From positions 1 to 19,988 of the forward strand of contig DAPQ01000015.1 of assembly GCA_002502175.1 (NCBI GenBank): 19,988 nt of DNA, in the 5' to 3' direction. This document shows positions 1-8,328 of the stretch, one piece after another. The notes under the pieces were generated by a model. It was not told the origin of the DNA, did not search any database, and was given only the letters and a program-made list of their open reading frames with translations. Source of the DNA: Euryarchaeota archaeon UBA19. GTDB taxonomy: Archaea; Thermoplasmatota; Poseidoniia; Poseidoniales; Thalassarchaeaceae. A program made the position numbers and the translations under genes. How positions within the stretch are numbered: the stretch's first letter is position 1; each line of letters begins with the position of its first letter.

Positions 1-1695
1 ACCGTAGCACAACTGAAAGAGGAGTGCAAAAGCCGTGGGCTTTCTGTTGGTGGAAAGAAGACTGATTTAGTGGCTAGACTCGAGGAACACACCATCCCAA
101 ATGATGTCCTTGATGCAGAAATAGCCGACGATTCAAGCCCACCTAATGCACGAAGTATTCTAGGTCGAGTGAAACAACTGCCTGTATCGGTTTTGGCTGT
201 GATTGGAATCATGCTAATTGGAACTATGGGAGGAGCAATACTCTACGGCGATGATGTAATCGAATGGATTCAGGGAGAACCAGATTACCAATTAATCGAA
301 TTTGATCCGGCGAGTGCTAGAGGATATGCGCAGAGTCTGGTAGATTTAGGACATCCAGAATGGGAGGGTCGAATGTCAGGAACTATCGAGGAACACAACA
401 CTGCGGATTTTATCAAAGCCAATTTTACCTCGATGGGGATTCCATCAACCATTGAGGATTTTGATGTCCCAATGTTTGTCATTGATGATGAGCCGGAATT
501 GGGTATATGTCATGCAGGAGATGTAGGCCAAACCCTCCCTGCTTTTGCTTGTGGCGCCACTGATGTCAACGCTGATTTCATCAACTTTGAACACAGAAGT
601 GATTTTGTTTTGCAAGGATATTCCGGCTCTTCCTTCATTCGATATGTCGATGATATAGACGTGGTAGACTTAGGTACAGGAAACGAAAGTGCGGATTGGA
701 ACACTGGAGCGGGTTCTGTTGTCCTGGTTCACATGACTGAAGAGACCGAATCCAATACCGACCTATTCAAGAGAGCATCAGAAAACGATGTTGAAGGATT
801 AATCCTGATTAATGAAAGACAGAATTGTGACGAATTGGTTTCCGGAGATTGTATTCCTTACTTCAAATCGGTCGACATCTCTGCGATTGACAACATACCC
901 ATAGACATGGGATTCATAATGGTCAGTCAAAGTGTGGGTCAGACAATAATTGACAATGTGATTAATCAGGATGGTAGATTACAATTTATGACCTATGTTG
1001 AGAATGCAGGTGAAGCCACTGTCAAAGTTCCTTGTGGAATTATTCAAGGAGAATCTGATTCTTTGATTATAATCGGCGCACACCATGATACTGTATACAT
1101 GGCTCAAGGTGCTGTAGACGATTCTTCAGGGACCGCAACCGTTCTAGAGATGGCTCGCCAATTCGGATTAATTGAAAGTCAAATGGGCACCCCAAAACAC
1201 ACCATTTACTTCTGTACTTGGGGAGGGGAGGAAGAAGGATTGTTTGGATCTACAGCATGGGTAGATAAACATCGAAATAACCTCTATGAGAATCTTCGCC
1301 TATACATCAATTTAGACATGAATCACGTCGATGCCGAAAGAAATTCAGGTGTCACTTTGTTTGGAAACCATAACACAGACGTTAGCCATATCAGTGGTAT
1401 ATCGGAGAAATTCAAACAACAATATCCAGACCTTGCAGACCGATACAATATGCAAGTTCGCAAACTTGATGATACGGACATGCCATACAACTCTGATCAC
1501 GCTCCATTCGTATACAATATCGATGAAGATGAATCGGATGGAAAACAATACGGCAGAGCTGTAGTTTGCTATGGCTCGGGGTCCCTGGAATATCACACAT
1601 ATCTAGATAATATGGACAGATTCAATGAAGAAAGCCTAGCTGTCTCTGGAATAATATACGGATCATTGGTGTACTACCTCGCCTACGGCGATTGA
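1..1695 (+). CDS. Membrane-anchored M28 family zinc peptidase with N-terminal SAP domain (5' end missing)
   Basis: The reading frame is open from base 1, so the gene begins before the window; the GTG at 70 is only the first internal start-like codon. Bases 1-90 encode a SAP-like motif (LKEECKSRGLSVGGKKTDLV), a small helical fold that usually binds nucleic acid. A linker and one membrane helix follow (about bases 180-245; positive residues before it, acidic after it, predicting an inside N-terminus). Beyond it come a PA-like inserted segment (about bases 700-1000) and an M28 metallopeptidase domain. The two-zinc ligand set is visible: HHD at 1081-1089, DD at 1117-1122, GEEE at 1225-1236, LDMN at 1312-1323 and SDH at 1492-1500. 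M28 enzymes are mostly aminopeptidases, so an outward-facing peptidase attached to a cytoplasmic SAP domain is inferred. The stop lies three bases from the convergent peroxiredoxin stop. Family is secure; substrate unknown. Confidence 0.9.
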   Translation, partial: TVAQLKEECKSRGLSVGGKKTDLVARLEEHTIPNDVLDAEIADDSSPPNARSILGRVKQLPVSVLAVIGIMLIGTMGGAILYGDDVIEWIQGEPDYQLIEFDPASARGYAQSLVDLGHPEWEGRMSGTIEEHNTADFIKANFTSMGIPSTIEDFDVPMFVIDDEPELGICHAGDVGQTLPAFACGATDVNADFINFEHRSDFVLQGYSGSSFIRYVDDIDVVDLGTGNESADWNTGAGSVVLVHMTEETESNTDLFKRASENDVEGLILINERQNCDELVSGDCIPYFKSVDISAIDNIPIDMGFIMVSQSVGQTIIDNVINQDGRLQFMTYVENAGEATVKVPCGIIQGESDSLIIIGAHHDTVYMAQGAVDDSSGTATVLEMARQFGLIESQMGTPKHTIYFCTWGGEEEGLFGSTAWVDKHRNNLYENLRLYINLDMNHVDAERNSGVTLFGNHNTDVSHISGISEKFKQQYPDLADRYNMQVRKLDDTDMPYNSDHAPFVYNIDEDESDGKQYGRAVVCYGSGSLEYHTYLDNMDRFNEESLAVSGIIYGSLVYYLAYGD

Positions 1696-1698
1696 CTT

Positions 1699-2157
1699 TC
1701 AAGATTCTAAGTGCTCAAGAATCGCTTCATAATCTGGTTCTATGCCTGGATTTTCCGCGACCCATGCATATGAGATCTTTCCGGCCTCATCGATAACAAA
1801 TACCGACCTTTGGGAAGCGGTGTATTCAGGCATTACAAAAGGAATCTCGACCCCATAGGCACGGGTTGCCTGACGATTTGTATCAGATAGTAATGGGAAG
1901 TTTATTTCATTGGCATCAGCAAAGGCAGCATTAGCAAAAATACCATCTACAGAAATTCCGAAAACTTCCGCCTCTGCGGCTTCCATACGATTCATAGAAT
2001 CAGAAACCGTACACATTTCTTTTGTACAGACGCCAGTAAATGCGGCTGGATAAAACAATAAAACTACCCGGTTACCAATAGAGTCGGAAAGTCTAACCAT
2101 ATTTTTGTCAAATGCCATCAATTCGAAGTCCGGTGCCATGTCGCCTACGGATACCAT
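1699..2157 (-). CDS. Peroxiredoxin (AhpE/BCP-type thiol peroxidase)
   Basis: Cytosolic thioredoxin-fold enzyme expected to reduce hydrogen peroxide and organic hydroperoxides. With the ATG at 2157 the protein has 152 residues. It carries FYPAAFTGVC with the peroxidatic cysteine at C44 and a second cysteine at C49, the five-residue spacing seen in atypical two-Cys BCP enzymes. The later SQRSVFVID segment holds the conserved active-site arginine, and the tail ENPGIEPDYEAIL resembles AhpE-like proteins. An in-frame TTG at 2172 would add five residues, but the ATG places the usual start of the fold (VSVGDMAPDFEL) at the N-terminus. Neither start has a visible Shine-Dalgarno. It is the last gene of the aRF1-argS-peroxiredoxin group, 40 bases after argS, so it probably shares that transcript. 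Reductant partner unknown. Confidence 0.9.
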   Translation of the reverse strand: MVSVGDMAPDFELMAFDKNMVRLSDSIGNRVVLLFYPAAFTGVCTKEMCTVSDSMNRMEAAEAEVFGISVDGIFANAAFADANEINFPLLSDTNRQATRAYGVEIPFVMPEYTASQRSVFVIDEAGKISYAWVAENPGIEPDYEAILEHLES

Positions 2158-2197
2158 GAGTTGGGGAGGCAATATCGATTTTCAAGGTCGCGGGGCT

Positions 2198-3925
2198 CTA
2201 CATTCTATGTGGCGAGTCGATTCCAAGCAAATCGAGACCTGTTTGCAAGGTTCTTGCAGTCAAGTCACACAGTGCCAATCTGCTTAGTTTTGTACTATCT
2301 TCTGCGTTTAGAACCGTACAAACCTCATAGAATGAACCGAAAGCTTGCGCGATATTGTGTAATTGAGTTGCTAATTTGTGAGGAGTGTGACTTGAGCAAG
2401 CCGAATCAAGGGCTTCGGGGAATTTAATCAATGCCCTAGCCAGCGCTATCTCTCTTTCATGAGTCAAGATAATTTCTGCATTACTAATTGAATTTATATC
2501 GATTTCATCCTTCGAAAATATGCTACAAATTCTTGCATGTGCATATTGCAGATATGGAGCAGTGTTTCCATCGAAGGAAAGCATTTTTTCCCATTCAAAT
2601 GTGTAATTGTTATTTCTATCGGTAGAAAGATCTGCATATTTTATTGCCCCGATTCCTAGCATCTTTGACACCTCTGCTCTTTCATCTTCAGACAGGTTTG
2701 GACTTTTCTCGGCAACGATTGCATCCGCTCTTTCAACCGCTTCAATCAATAGATCATTCAGATGGACAGCTCCTCCAGTTCTACTAGCCAACTTCTTGCC
2801 GTCAGTACCCATTACCAAACCAAACGGAACATGGATTGCGTTTACTCCTTCATCCATGAATCCAGCATTTCTTGCAACCTCAAAGACCATAGCAAAATGT
2901 TGTGCCTGTTCTGCACCTACAACATATAGGAATTCACGACTACCTACATTTTCGATTCTATCCAAAATGCATGCTAAATCACTGGTGGCATAATTGTAGC
3001 CACCGTCCGCTTTTTGGATGATTAATGGGAGTGGTTCCCCTTCGCGGTTTTTCCAACCATCTAGATAGACTACTTTCGCGCCATCGCTTTCCTCTAGCAA
3101 TCCCACTTTCGCAAGTTTTTCGACAACCCCTGGCAATGCCGATTCATACTTTGATTCACCTGCAAGATTGTCGTTGCTAAGTAATATCCCCATTCTTTGG
3201 TAAACTTCGTTGAAGTGAATTAATGAGCGATCCACAAGCATCTGCCATAACTCGATGGTTTCAGGTTCGCTAGACTGCATTCTAACTACCCTTGCTCGTG
3301 AGCGTGAGGCGAAGTCTGAATCAGAGTCAAATTTCGCCCTAGCATCAGAATAAAACGTACTCAAATCGATATGCTGAGCCTCTGAATCTAGACCCAAGTC
3401 GATTAGATGTTCGATGAGCATTCCGAAAGGTGTACCCCAATCTCCAATGTGATTCTCGGGTACAACTGTGTGCCCTTTGTAGCTTAGCATTCGATTTAGG
3501 GCATCACCAATCACTGTTGAGCGAAGGTGACCGACGTGCATATGCTTGGCTACATTCGGCGAAGAATAATCGATGACAATGACTCTAGGCTCCTCAGTTA
3601 AAACTCTCAATCTATCGTCGGCTAGTGACTCTTGTAATATATCACACAACCAATTGGGGTCCGCTGAAAAATTAAGGAAACCGTTTATCGAACTAACTTG
3701 GCAAATCCCTTCAGTTGTTGTCCCTAGATGTTGTAAAATTTCGTCTGCAATCGTATTCGGAGCCTTTCTCAGCACTTTGGAAAGTGAATGACAAGGCAAT
3801 GCAACATCGGCAAATGTTGAATCTGTAGAACCTGCAAGAAGGTTATTCCAATCAGACTCTTGGACGCCAATTTCGGACATCACCGGACCAAGAAGTGGAC
3901 GGATTGCGTCTACCAAATCTCGCAT
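2198..3925 (-). CDS. argS: Arginyl-tRNA synthetase
   Basis: Class I aminoacyl-tRNA synthetase that charges tRNA-Arg in the cytosol. The 575-residue length is normal. In order: an N-terminal additional domain for tRNA D-loop contact (about 1-110), the Rossmann catalytic core with SSPNVAKHMHVGHLRST (HIGH-class signature at 130-133), the second signature as VMGTDGKKLASRTGG (about 371-385), which replaces KMSKS as is common in ArgRS, and a helical DALR anticodon-binding domain containing YLQYAHARI. The ATG at 3925 follows GAGGT overlapping the TGA of the aRF1 gene, 9 bases upstream, so translation of the two is likely linked. Grouping with the release factor gives a translation operon. Identification is secure; no missing motif seen. 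Confidence 0.97.
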   Translation of the reverse strand: MRDLVDAIRPLLGPVMSEIGVQESDWNNLLAGSTDSTFADVALPCHSLSKVLRKAPNTIADEILQHLGTTTEGICQVSSINGFLNFSADPNWLCDILQESLADDRLRVLTEEPRVIVIDYSSPNVAKHMHVGHLRSTVIGDALNRMLSYKGHTVVPENHIGDWGTPFGMLIEHLIDLGLDSEAQHIDLSTFYSDARAKFDSDSDFASRSRARVVRMQSSEPETIELWQMLVDRSLIHFNEVYQRMGILLSNDNLAGESKYESALPGVVEKLAKVGLLEESDGAKVVYLDGWKNREGEPLPLIIQKADGGYNYATSDLACILDRIENVGSREFLYVVGAEQAQHFAMVFEVARNAGFMDEGVNAIHVPFGLVMGTDGKKLASRTGGAVHLNDLLIEAVERADAIVAEKSPNLSEDERAEVSKMLGIGAIKYADLSTDRNNNYTFEWEKMLSFDGNTAPYLQYAHARICSIFSKDEIDINSISNAEIILTHEREIALARALIKFPEALDSACSSHTPHKLATQLHNIAQAFGSFYEVCTVLNAEDSTKLSRLALCDLTARTLQTGLDLLGIDSPHRM

Positions 3926-3934
3926 ATTCTAACC

Positions 3935-5182
3935 TCAAGTAAGGGAGTACCTCAACAATGCAGCTATTCCTCCAAATGAGGTTTGTAGAGTTGCGCCTTC
4001 TTCTGAATCCATAGAAATCAGGCTAACCTTAGCAGAGGTATGTCCGGCTAATTCCGTCAATTCGTCGATTATATCTCTAGTTCTATCTGGATCTTCGCGT
4101 ACATCTTCCGAGCCACACTTTGGGCATTCGGGTATTTCTGAGCGACTATTTTGGGTAGCCTCCCATTCATGTGAACATGGCTTACAATACCAACCAACTC
4201 GCCTCTTCCTTAGACCTTCAGACAATAATAGAGTGTCGACTGCACCTTGGTCTAATGCTGACCGAATCATCATCTCACCGTAAGTTGCTTTGGGATGTGC
4301 CTGCATTACTTCGCGAAGAAAATTATCCACTAACTCACGTTCAGCATCCAACTCTATCTGATCCATTAGATTGCCAGCACGCTGAACTAATTCCCTGAGG
4401 CCACTTTCATTAGAATATCCCACGTCAAAGAATGGTTCGCGAATCAACTTCTTTACTTCGTGATGGAAGTAATCATTCTTGACTACAAAATCCTTAGTTT
4501 GCCCGGGCCCACCGACTATGATTCCTTTGATATCAGCCAAATTAGGGAGCCAATAATTGCAAGCGTGTTCTGTTGCCCTCTTGAAGAAATTATGAGCGGC
4601 TTCCTCAATTAGACGCTCAAAACGCTGAGCGGATTGACCTCCTTGGCGGTGTTTTCCCATTATGTTAGATTGCAATTCCTCTTGACAGTGAATTCTTTTT
4701 CCACTTGCAATTCCATAAGCTGCCTCTCCTCTATCGATTACAAAGAGACCGTAAGAAGTCCTATCGATGAGCATATCTTCTAATTGGGTTAATTCAAAAG
4801 TCGAATCGCAACGATAACGGAAAGAAGTGAAAATTTCTGGTGGATCATCAATTACTACAGTAACCAATCGTGTTTTGTTATTCCCAACAATAACATGACC
4901 AACGAAAATAGCGATTCCGTACTCTCCGGCGTTCTTGTATCGATTCAATACTGAAATGGCCGATTCGATAGCGTCCCCTACGTGTTTTCTAGTTAATTTT
5001 GACTTGATATTCGCGGCCTGGGCACCTTCTTGGCCAAGTTGCCCGCGAACGTCACTAATTAGACGATCAGGGGGGATGATTACCGTAACCAATTCCGTGC
5101 CCATACCTCTCATGTTCTGTAGCTCTTCTAGCGTCTTCTTGGTTCGCAGTCTGCGCTGCTGCATCTCCAAGTCATCTGCCAT
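3935..5182 (-). CDS. prf1: Archaeal peptide-chain release factor aRF1
   Basis: Recognises all three stop codons in the ribosomal A site and triggers peptide release. The 415-residue protein has the full aRF1/eRF1 layout: domain 1 with NIKS at 58-61 for stop-codon reading, domain 2 with the GGQ catalytic tripeptide at 181-183 (KHRQGGQSAQRF), and domain 3 with a C4 zinc ribbon (C333, C336, C353, C356). The ATG at 5182 has an AGAGG-like element about 7 bases upstream, supporting this start. It heads the minus-strand group aRF1-argS-peroxiredoxin and is divergent from the UMP kinase gene across about 100 bases. Nothing suggests stop-codon reassignment: all motifs are canonical. Confidence 0.97.
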   Translation of the reverse strand: MADDLEMQQRRLRTKKTLEELQNMRGMGTELVTVIIPPDRLISDVRGQLGQEGAQAANIKSKLTRKHVGDAIESAISVLNRYKNAGEYGIAIFVGHVIVGNNKTRLVTVVIDDPPEIFTSFRYRCDSTFELTQLEDMLIDRTSYGLFVIDRGEAAYGIASGKRIHCQEELQSNIMGKHRQGGQSAQRFERLIEEAAHNFFKRATEHACNYWLPNLADIKGIIVGGPGQTKDFVVKNDYFHHEVKKLIREPFFDVGYSNESGLRELVQRAGNLMDQIELDAERELVDNFLREVMQAHPKATYGEMMIRSALDQGAVDTLLLSEGLRKRRVGWYCKPCSHEWEATQNSRSEIPECPKCGSEDVREDPDRTRDIIDELTELAGHTSAKVSLISMDSEEGATLQTSFGGIAALLRYSLT

Positions 5183-5250
5183 GGCTAAGCCTCTTGGCGG
5201 AAGGCCGCAGTGAGGGGCATTTCAACCCTCTCGCGCGTATCCAGCGAAGG

Positions 5251-5260
5251 CATTGAAAGG
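5251..5260 (+). promoter_or_regulatory. Possible promoter element for pyrH
   Basis: The sequence CATTGAAAGG sits about 23-32 bases before the ATG of the UMP kinase gene, the distance expected for an archaeal TATA element driving a leaderless transcript. No Shine-Dalgarno precedes that ATG. The match to a TATA consensus is weak, so this rests mainly on spacing. Confidence 0.25.
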
Positions 5261-5282
5261 GGCACTCATCCCCGAATGCACG

Positions 5283-5996
5283 ATGGCGACCATAGTACTC
5301 GCACTTGGAGGGAGCCTTCTGAGGCCGGAAGTGGAAGAGCGACATGCTTGGTTGGAAGAGTTAGTTTCCATCATCCGAGATAGGGTTTTGGTCGATGATA
5401 GAATTGGAATTGTCGTTGGTGGAGGCGCCCCTGCTAGAGAAGGAATTACACTGGCAAGACCCATCATCGACAACGAGGATAGACTAGACCGAATTGGTAT
5501 TGCGGCAACTCGGCTAAATGCCACCATAGTTAGAGAATCTCTAGCAGATGCTGGAGTTACGGTATCGGGAGCAATCCCGCGTTCAATCAACGAGGCTACA
5601 ATGTTATTCGATGAAAGACCAGTAGTGGTTATGGGGGGTACTAAACCCGGCCACACTACTGATGCAGTTGCAATTCGTCTAGCAATTGCTAGCGGTGCTG
5701 AACGCTGTATTATCTGTACTAATGTAGACAGAGTCTATGACTCTGACCCTCGTGATAATCCAAATGCAAATGGACACGATTCACTGACCCATGAAGAGTT
5801 GCAAGAAATTGTAGGGCCTGCAGAGCATACCAAAGCTGGACCATCCGGAGTTGTTGACCCTATGGGGGTTGCAGACGCCACTAAAGCCAATTTGACCCTC
5901 TGCATATTAGATGGCAGGGACCATTCTAGAATAAAATCTGCAATAGAAGGAGAATCATTCCACGGAACTATCGTAGAAAGCGAAGAGGAGGAGTAG
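5283..5996 (+). CDS. pyrH: UMP kinase, archaeal type
   Basis: Phosphorylates UMP to UDP with ATP, an essential step of pyrimidine nucleotide synthesis. The 237-residue protein is an amino-acid-kinase fold: nucleotide-binding GGSLL at 9-13, VVGGGAP at 44-50, the UMP-contacting MGGTKPGHTTDAVA segment at 117-130 and TNVDRVYDSDP at 146-156. The last motif with the length just above 230 fits archaeal UMP kinase rather than the bacterial form or acetylglutamate kinase. The ATG at 5283 starts directly with the first beta strand; an in-frame TTG at 5253 would add ten unconserved residues. No Shine-Dalgarno precedes the ATG. It is first in a plus-strand run with three small unknown genes, the next starting 5 bases after its stop. 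The acidic tail (ESEEEE) is slightly unusual. Confidence 0.93.
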   Translation: MATIVLALGGSLLRPEVEERHAWLEELVSIIRDRVLVDDRIGIVVGGGAPAREGITLARPIIDNEDRLDRIGIAATRLNATIVRESLADAGVTVSGAIPRSINEATMLFDERPVVVMGGTKPGHTTDAVAIRLAIASGAERCIICTNVDRVYDSDPRDNPNANGHDSLTHEELQEIVGPAEHTKAGPSGVVDPMGVADATKANLTLCILDGRDHSRIKSAIEGESFHGTIVESEEEE

Positions 5997-6001
5997 TTCC
6001 G

Positions 6002-6301
6002 ATGGGTAGGAAAGATAGAATCGCTAGAGCCGCTACTCAAACTGCGTCACAAGCAAGGGAAACCGCTGCGCGTGAGAGAGGAAGAAGTAAGCGAACAACC
6101 AGTGCCTCTGGAGTTTCTGCTCATAGGCACTGCTCAGTCTGTTGGGCACCAATTCCACTAAAGGCAGAACCGCCGGTGTGTAATGATGCAGAATGTGAAT
6201 CAACATACGAGAAAAGAGAAGCATCCCGTAAACGTCTAACTCTCATGTTGTACTTATTCCCTGCAATTGCCATTCTACTGGCAATTATGACTGCAATTTA
6301 A
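6002..6301 (+). CDS. Small zinc-ribbon protein with C-terminal membrane helix (DUF2116-like)
   Basis: 99 residues. The N-terminal 40 are strongly basic and Ala/Arg/Ser-rich, probably disordered. A zinc-ribbon-like motif follows with C44, C47, C60 and C65 (HCSVC then CNDAEC), then a basic stretch and one hydrophobic helix at about 80-99 ending the protein. This order, ribbon followed by a tail anchor, matches the archaeal DUF2116 family as I know it; that assignment is from memory of the pattern. The ATG at 6002 follows GAGGAG overlapping the stop region of pyrH, so the two are probably translated from one message. Function unknown; a membrane-tethered protein or nucleic-acid contact on the cytoplasmic face is a guess from the charge pattern. 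Confidence 0.8.
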   Translation: MGRKDRIARAATQTASQARETAARERGRSKRTTSASGVSAHRHCSVCWAPIPLKAEPPVCNDAECESTYEKREASRKRLTLMLYLFPAIAILLAIMTAI

Positions 6302-6348
6302 CCCGAAGTATCGTTAGGTTCAACACCAATAAACAAAGAGAGAATGAC

Positions 6349-6939
6349 ATGCGGATGGTGCGAGTTCTGGGTGTTCTACCAGGATTTGTCGGATTTGTAT
6401 GCCTGGTATTGCTAACTGCTAGTTTAGTTGGGATAGAAATTGATTCCACTCGCGTACAGGCTACTACTGTACCATGTTTGGACGATGACGCTGGTGGTTG
6501 CCCAGTTGGAATGACTGGGTCTGATTTCCATGTACCTTGGGGTTTCAGTTTGATCGATGTAGAAGTAAACATCGCGTGGGATGAGCCTGAAAAGGCTTGG
6601 ATAGGAGTTGTCGATGCAAAATACGCCGAAGAAGGAAACTGCCCCCCCGACTCCAATGGATTGACTAGCTGTGAAGCGGAGGATTTCGAATTTGTCGCAG
6701 GAGGTCCTGAGGATTCAGATGAGTTCACTTTCTCCCTAAAACCAGGCGACTATCGATTTACAAGTGGAGGAAGAGATGGTGCTAGTCTTGACAATCAATT
6801 AGTAACAATTACATCAACGTTCCACATTTCTCAGGTTGGAGAGATTCTCCTTGGTGTGATTGGGATTCTACTGATGATTGGGGCCGTAGAAATGATTTAT
6901 CCAATTGAACTATTTTGGAAGAAGTATGTCAAATCATGA
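6349..6939 (+). CDS. Unknown membrane protein with ectodomain between two helices
   Basis: 196 residues; I do not recognise a family. A hydrophobic segment at about 7-28 follows a short basic start (MRMVR), consistent with a signal anchor. The stretch 30-160 is polar and acidic with four cysteines (C43, C51, C98, C108), which could form two disulfides outside the cell, and it has a beta-rich look (LIDVEVNIAWD, FTFSLKPGDYRFTSGG). A second helix at about 164-183 returns the short basic C-terminus (KKYVKS) to the cytoplasm. The gene lies 47 bases after the zinc-ribbon gene and its 3' end overlaps the next gene by 14 bases, so it sits in the pyrH run. The topology is inferred from hydrophobicity and charge only. 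Confidence 0.8.
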   Translation: MRMVRVLGVLPGFVGFVCLVLLTASLVGIEIDSTRVQATTVPCLDDDAGGCPVGMTGSDFHVPWGFSLIDVEVNIAWDEPEKAWIGVVDAKYAEEGNCPPDSNGLTSCEAEDFEFVAGGPEDSDEFTFSLKPGDYRFTSGGRDGASLDNQLVTITSTFHISQVGEILLGVIGILLMIGAVEMIYPIELFWKKYVKS

Positions 6940-7117
6940 CTCGATTGACTACTCGCTTCGTCGGCTAATTGAAGAACCAGTATTATCTCGACCGTTTGTG
7001 GCAGTAACCAAGTGTCGCTCCTGTGGGGCAGAAATTAGAGCTGAAGGGCTTCCTCGATCCTTTGGAGGATACAACATTTACTGCGTGACCTGTGGAGCTC
7101 AATTCAGAGTAGATTGA
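6926..7117 (+). CDS. Small zinc-ribbon protein
   Basis: 63 residues with two CxxC pairs (C30/C33 in TKCRSCGAE and C53/C56 in IYCVTCGAQ) spaced like a zinc ribbon; the rest is short and polar. No family recognised. The ATG at 6926 lies inside the end of the upstream membrane-protein gene and is preceded by GGAAG; a TTG at 6905 in the same frame would add seven residues. The overlap suggests translational coupling. Its stop lies one base from the stop of the convergent GTPase gene. Such ribbons bind nucleic acid or protein; nothing here decides which. Confidence 0.75.
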   Translation: MSNHDSIDYSLRRLIEEPVLSRPFVAVTKCRSCGAEIRAEGLPRSFGGYNIYCVTCGAQFRVD

Positions 7118-7118
7118 A

Positions 7119-8249
7119 TCAATCAGAAGACTTCTTTCTTCCACGTCTCGGTTTCGGCGCATGCCTCATAGCCGCTTCCCTTCTTGCTTCAATTTCTTCA
7201 GGTGAACCCACTGGCTCGATTTCTTCTATTTCTCTATGCCAAGTATCTGGCAAAGCAAGTGGATCCGTTACTTCGTCAGCGGCTATGAATTGGATAAGTT
7301 GACCCCGTAAATCATCGATGCCATCTCCAGTAATTGAACTAATTCGCAATACCCCGTTTTCATTAACTTCATGCAAATCGGACTTTGAATACACCTTCAG
7401 CAATGGTCGTTCAGCAAGTAATTCTGTAACTTCACCAAGTAGATGTTGTTGATCTTTCAAACTCATACCACTGGATTCAGATGGGTCGATTAAGAATAAT
7501 ACAATGTCTCCTACATTTTCCAATGCCGCAATCGCTTGCATCTCGATTTGATTACGTTCGGTCATTGGCCTATCTAGAAGGCCAGGTGTATCGACCATCT
7601 GGTAAATTCGTCTTCTATGCTCAAAATGTCCGACATGTAGGCGCTTAGTTGTAAACGGGTAAGCGGCAACTTCTGGCTCCCCACTAGATAATTCTGTGAT
7701 TAGAGCAGACTTGCCAACATTTGGAGCCCCTGCGACCACAATACAAGGCTCGGCAGCATCAATCGAAGGCAATTCTCGTAAAATGTTCCGAGCCTCACCT
7801 AACCAGAGGATATTATCTCCAATTTGGTGAATAATCGATGACATCCTACCATATGCATGACGTCTTTCTTCATGGAAAGCCTCTATGTTACGGAATTTTA
7901 GCATCTTGGATTGAGATTCACCAGCAATTTTTCGTACTCTTTCTGCAGCCCACTGAATCGCGCCAAGATTTTGCCTAAATTCATCAGCTCCCACGGCCGC
8001 ATCAACCAAGGCTTGGTCAAATTCTGACTGAGCATTGAGGCTAGGCCATTGATCAACCCATTTTAGGAGAGTTTCAGCGATTGTATCACTGGCTGCTTGT
8101 ACCATTCTAGCCATCTGTTTTCGCACCCTATGGTACTTGTCTGGGTCCTCAACCAAGTCGGATTGCTTTCCAGCACGACGAAACGCCTTGTCTAGAACTT
8201 CCTGAGGATACAGAACGGTTGGAATCTTGCGCCATTCAACAGAAGCCAC
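7119..8249 (-). CDS. nog1: NOG1-family GTPase (Obg-related, ribosome biogenesis)
   Basis: 376 residues. The first 165 form a helical N-terminal domain typical of NOG1 proteins, followed by a GTPase domain: G1 GAPNVGKS at 174-181, switch threonines in YPFTTK near 198-202, G3 DTPG at 220-223, G4 as SKSD at 288-291 and a G5-like SSITGDG near 304-310. The C-terminus is basic (PKPRRGRKK), suited to RNA. Family members act in large ribosomal subunit assembly; the role here is by analogy. The start is GTG at 8249, supported by GGAGG at 8257-8261 on the minus strand. The G4 motif has serine where NKxD is usual, a tolerated change in some GTPases. It is a single-gene unit, divergent from the gene at 8329. 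Confidence 0.92.
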   Translation of the reverse strand: MASVEWRKIPTVLYPQEVLDKAFRRAGKQSDLVEDPDKYHRVRKQMARMVQAASDTIAETLLKWVDQWPSLNAQSEFDQALVDAAVGADEFRQNLGAIQWAAERVRKIAGESQSKMLKFRNIEAFHEERRHAYGRMSSIIHQIGDNILWLGEARNILRELPSIDAAEPCIVVAGAPNVGKSALITELSSGEPEVAAYPFTTKRLHVGHFEHRRRIYQMVDTPGLLDRPMTERNQIEMQAIAALENVGDIVLFLIDPSESSGMSLKDQQHLLGEVTELLAERPLLKVYSKSDLHEVNENGVLRISSITGDGIDDLRGQLIQFIAADEVTDPLALPDTWHREIEEIEPVGSPEEIEARREAAMRHAPKPRRGRKKSSD

Positions 8250-8256
8250 GACCTCT

Positions 8257-8261
8257 CCTCC
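8257..8261 (-). promoter_or_regulatory. Shine-Dalgarno that fixes the GTG start of nog1
   Basis: GGAGG on the minus strand, seven bases before the GTG at 8249. It decides the non-ATG start of the GTPase gene; a second weaker AGAGG lies nearer the start. Confidence 0.75.
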
Positions 8262-8300
8262 AGTCTAGCGGCCGCATCCATACTTCTTCAAACAGCGTGC

Positions 8301-8309
8301 TTTTCTATG
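8301..8309 (+). promoter_or_regulatory. Possible TATA element for the gene at 8329
   Basis: TTTTCTATG lies 20-28 bases before the ATG at 8329, which has no Shine-Dalgarno. The spacing fits an archaeal TATA box directing a leaderless transcript. The evidence is position and AT content only. Confidence 0.3.
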
Positions 8310-8328
8310 GCGGACTACACGCGACCCT

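Noticed and set aside
2161..2427. Plus-strand open frame spanning the argS-peroxiredoxin junction
   Set aside because: Antisense to the argS C-terminus; composition looks non-coding and the minus-strand genes explain the region.
5222..5656. 144-residue minus-strand open frame opposite pyrH
   Set aside because: It lies antisense to the UMP kinase, whose motifs are all present in the plus frame, and its translation is Ser/Thr/Pro-rich with no recognisable fold, as expected of a shadow.
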